Shown here: one piece after another, positions 6,662 to 6,990 of the stretch
Numbering within the stretch: position 1 is the stretch's first letter
How the letters are laid out: each line of letters starts with the position of its first letter
Origin: DATMNI01 sp035570275
GTDB lineage: Bacteria; Acidobacteriota; Terriglobia; Bryobacterales; Bryobacteraceae
DNA: 6,990 bases
Direction: 5' to 3'
NCBI GenBank assembly: GCA_035570275.1
Contig: DATMNI010000263.1
Coordinates: 1-6,990 of the forward strand
Translations under genes and position numbers: made by a program
The notes under the pieces: generated by a model
The model's input: only the letters and a program-made list of their open reading frames with translations
Databases searched by the model: none
Told to the model about the DNA's origin: nothing

Positions 6662-6777
6662 CGCGGGACCGGGGGCCGGAGGCAGCTTCCGAGTACTTCG
6701 TATTCTGGACCAGAGCCGTGCTGGTCGACTTACCACAACGGGGCACAAACAGCGGCGCCTTGGTATGATTGCAGGGT
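6662..6777. other. Short intergenic gap with weak hairpins, possible recombinase remnant
   Basis: Two small inverted repeats lie here: 6677-6691 (6-bp stem with one G-T pair, 3-base loop) and 6708-6726 (GACCAG/CTGGTC, 7-base loop). Neither is followed by a T-tract, so no intrinsic terminator can be called for the operon. Read in the frame of the downstream recombinase, 6718-6777 gives VLVDLPQRGTNSGALV, a TGA stop at 6766-6768, then LQG. This loosely resembles the end of a serine-recombinase catalytic domain and may be decayed coding sequence. Confidence 0.35.
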
Positions 6778-6990
6778 ATGGCCCAACTGAGACTGACGGC
6801 TGTTTACATGAAAGTAATCGCCGAGCGGTGCCGGCGAGGCAAGAAGCACATGGCGCAACAGGGCGGAGTCAATGTACTTTCCGGAGCGCCGTACGGCTAT
6901 CGGTACGTGAGGAAGAGTGACACCTCGGCAGCGTTCTACGAGGTGGTCGAGGCCGAGGCCAAGGTGGTGCAGATGGTGTTTGAGATCTAT
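6778..6990 (+). CDS. Large serine recombinase, truncated at the 5' side and cut by the window end
   Basis: The frame from ATG 6778 stays open to the window edge, giving 71 residues. IAERCRRGKKHMAQQG (14-29), VNVLSGAPYGYRYVRK (31-46) and VVEAEAKVVQMVFEIY (56-71) match the junction helix and start of the Recombinase domain (PF07508) of large serine recombinases. These enzymes integrate or excise phages and transposons. In intact members this block follows a resolvase domain of about 130-150 residues carrying the catalytic Ser. Here an in-frame TGA lies at 6766-6768, four codons before the ATG, and the operon ends at 6661, so a complete catalytic domain cannot fit. The gene is thus probably a remnant, or was cut by an insertion or frameshift. 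No good ribosome site is visible (GCAGGGT directly abuts the ATG). The recombinase assignment is firm; the true start is not. Confidence 0.75.
   Translation, partial: MAQLRLTAVYMKVIAERCRRGKKHMAQQGGVNVLSGAPYGYRYVRKSDTSAAFYEVVEAEAKVVQMVFEIY

Noticed and set aside
6677..6726. Candidate rho-independent terminator after the operon
   Set aside because: The two hairpins have only 6-bp stems and no T-tract follows either.
5453..6748. 431-codon open frame on the minus strand over the barrel gene
   Set aside because: It is antisense to the barrel protein, which has a signal peptide and terminal Phe. The reverse product is low-complexity and lacks family motifs.

Overview
This is a GC-rich, gene-dense window from a Gram-negative (two-membrane) bacterium. 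The evidence for an outer membrane is direct: a beta-barrel protein ending in Phe, a LolA-like periplasmic protein and secreted enzymes. Hairpin-rich intergenic DNA built around TTGCCAA cores, together with the recombinase and gene content, recalls soil Acidobacteriota (Solibacter/Bryobacter type). That placement comes from memory of such genomes and is tentative.

Layout, left to right. Positions 1-145 look like a divergent intergenic region, with the probable start of a leftward gene at the edge and a leftward promoter-like sequence. Positions 146-1210 encode a secreted calcineurin-like metallophosphoesterase with an N-terminal fibronectin-like domain. Positions 1211-1427 hold no gene but a composite palindromic repeat of about 173 bp, followed by a perfect 9-bp inverted repeat that covers the next start codon. 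Positions 1428-6661 form a tight four-gene operon on the + strand: ABC ATPase, 850-residue FtsX/MacB-type permease, LolA-like periplasmic protein and outer-membrane beta-barrel. Each junction overlaps by 4 or 8 nt, so the genes are probably translationally coupled. After a 116-bp gap, the window ends inside a large serine recombinase gene whose readable frame lacks the catalytic domain.

The operon is the main biological unit. An inner-membrane ATPase/permease pair of the LolCDE/MacB/YbbAP superfamily, a periplasmic carrier-like protein and an outer-membrane barrel together could span the whole envelope. The simplest reading is export or trafficking of a lipid, lipoprotein or other hydrophobic cargo to the outer membrane. 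The cargo cannot be told from sequence. The individual families are known. What deserves attention is their arrangement, the hairpin over the first start codon, the modular repeat and the decayed recombinase.
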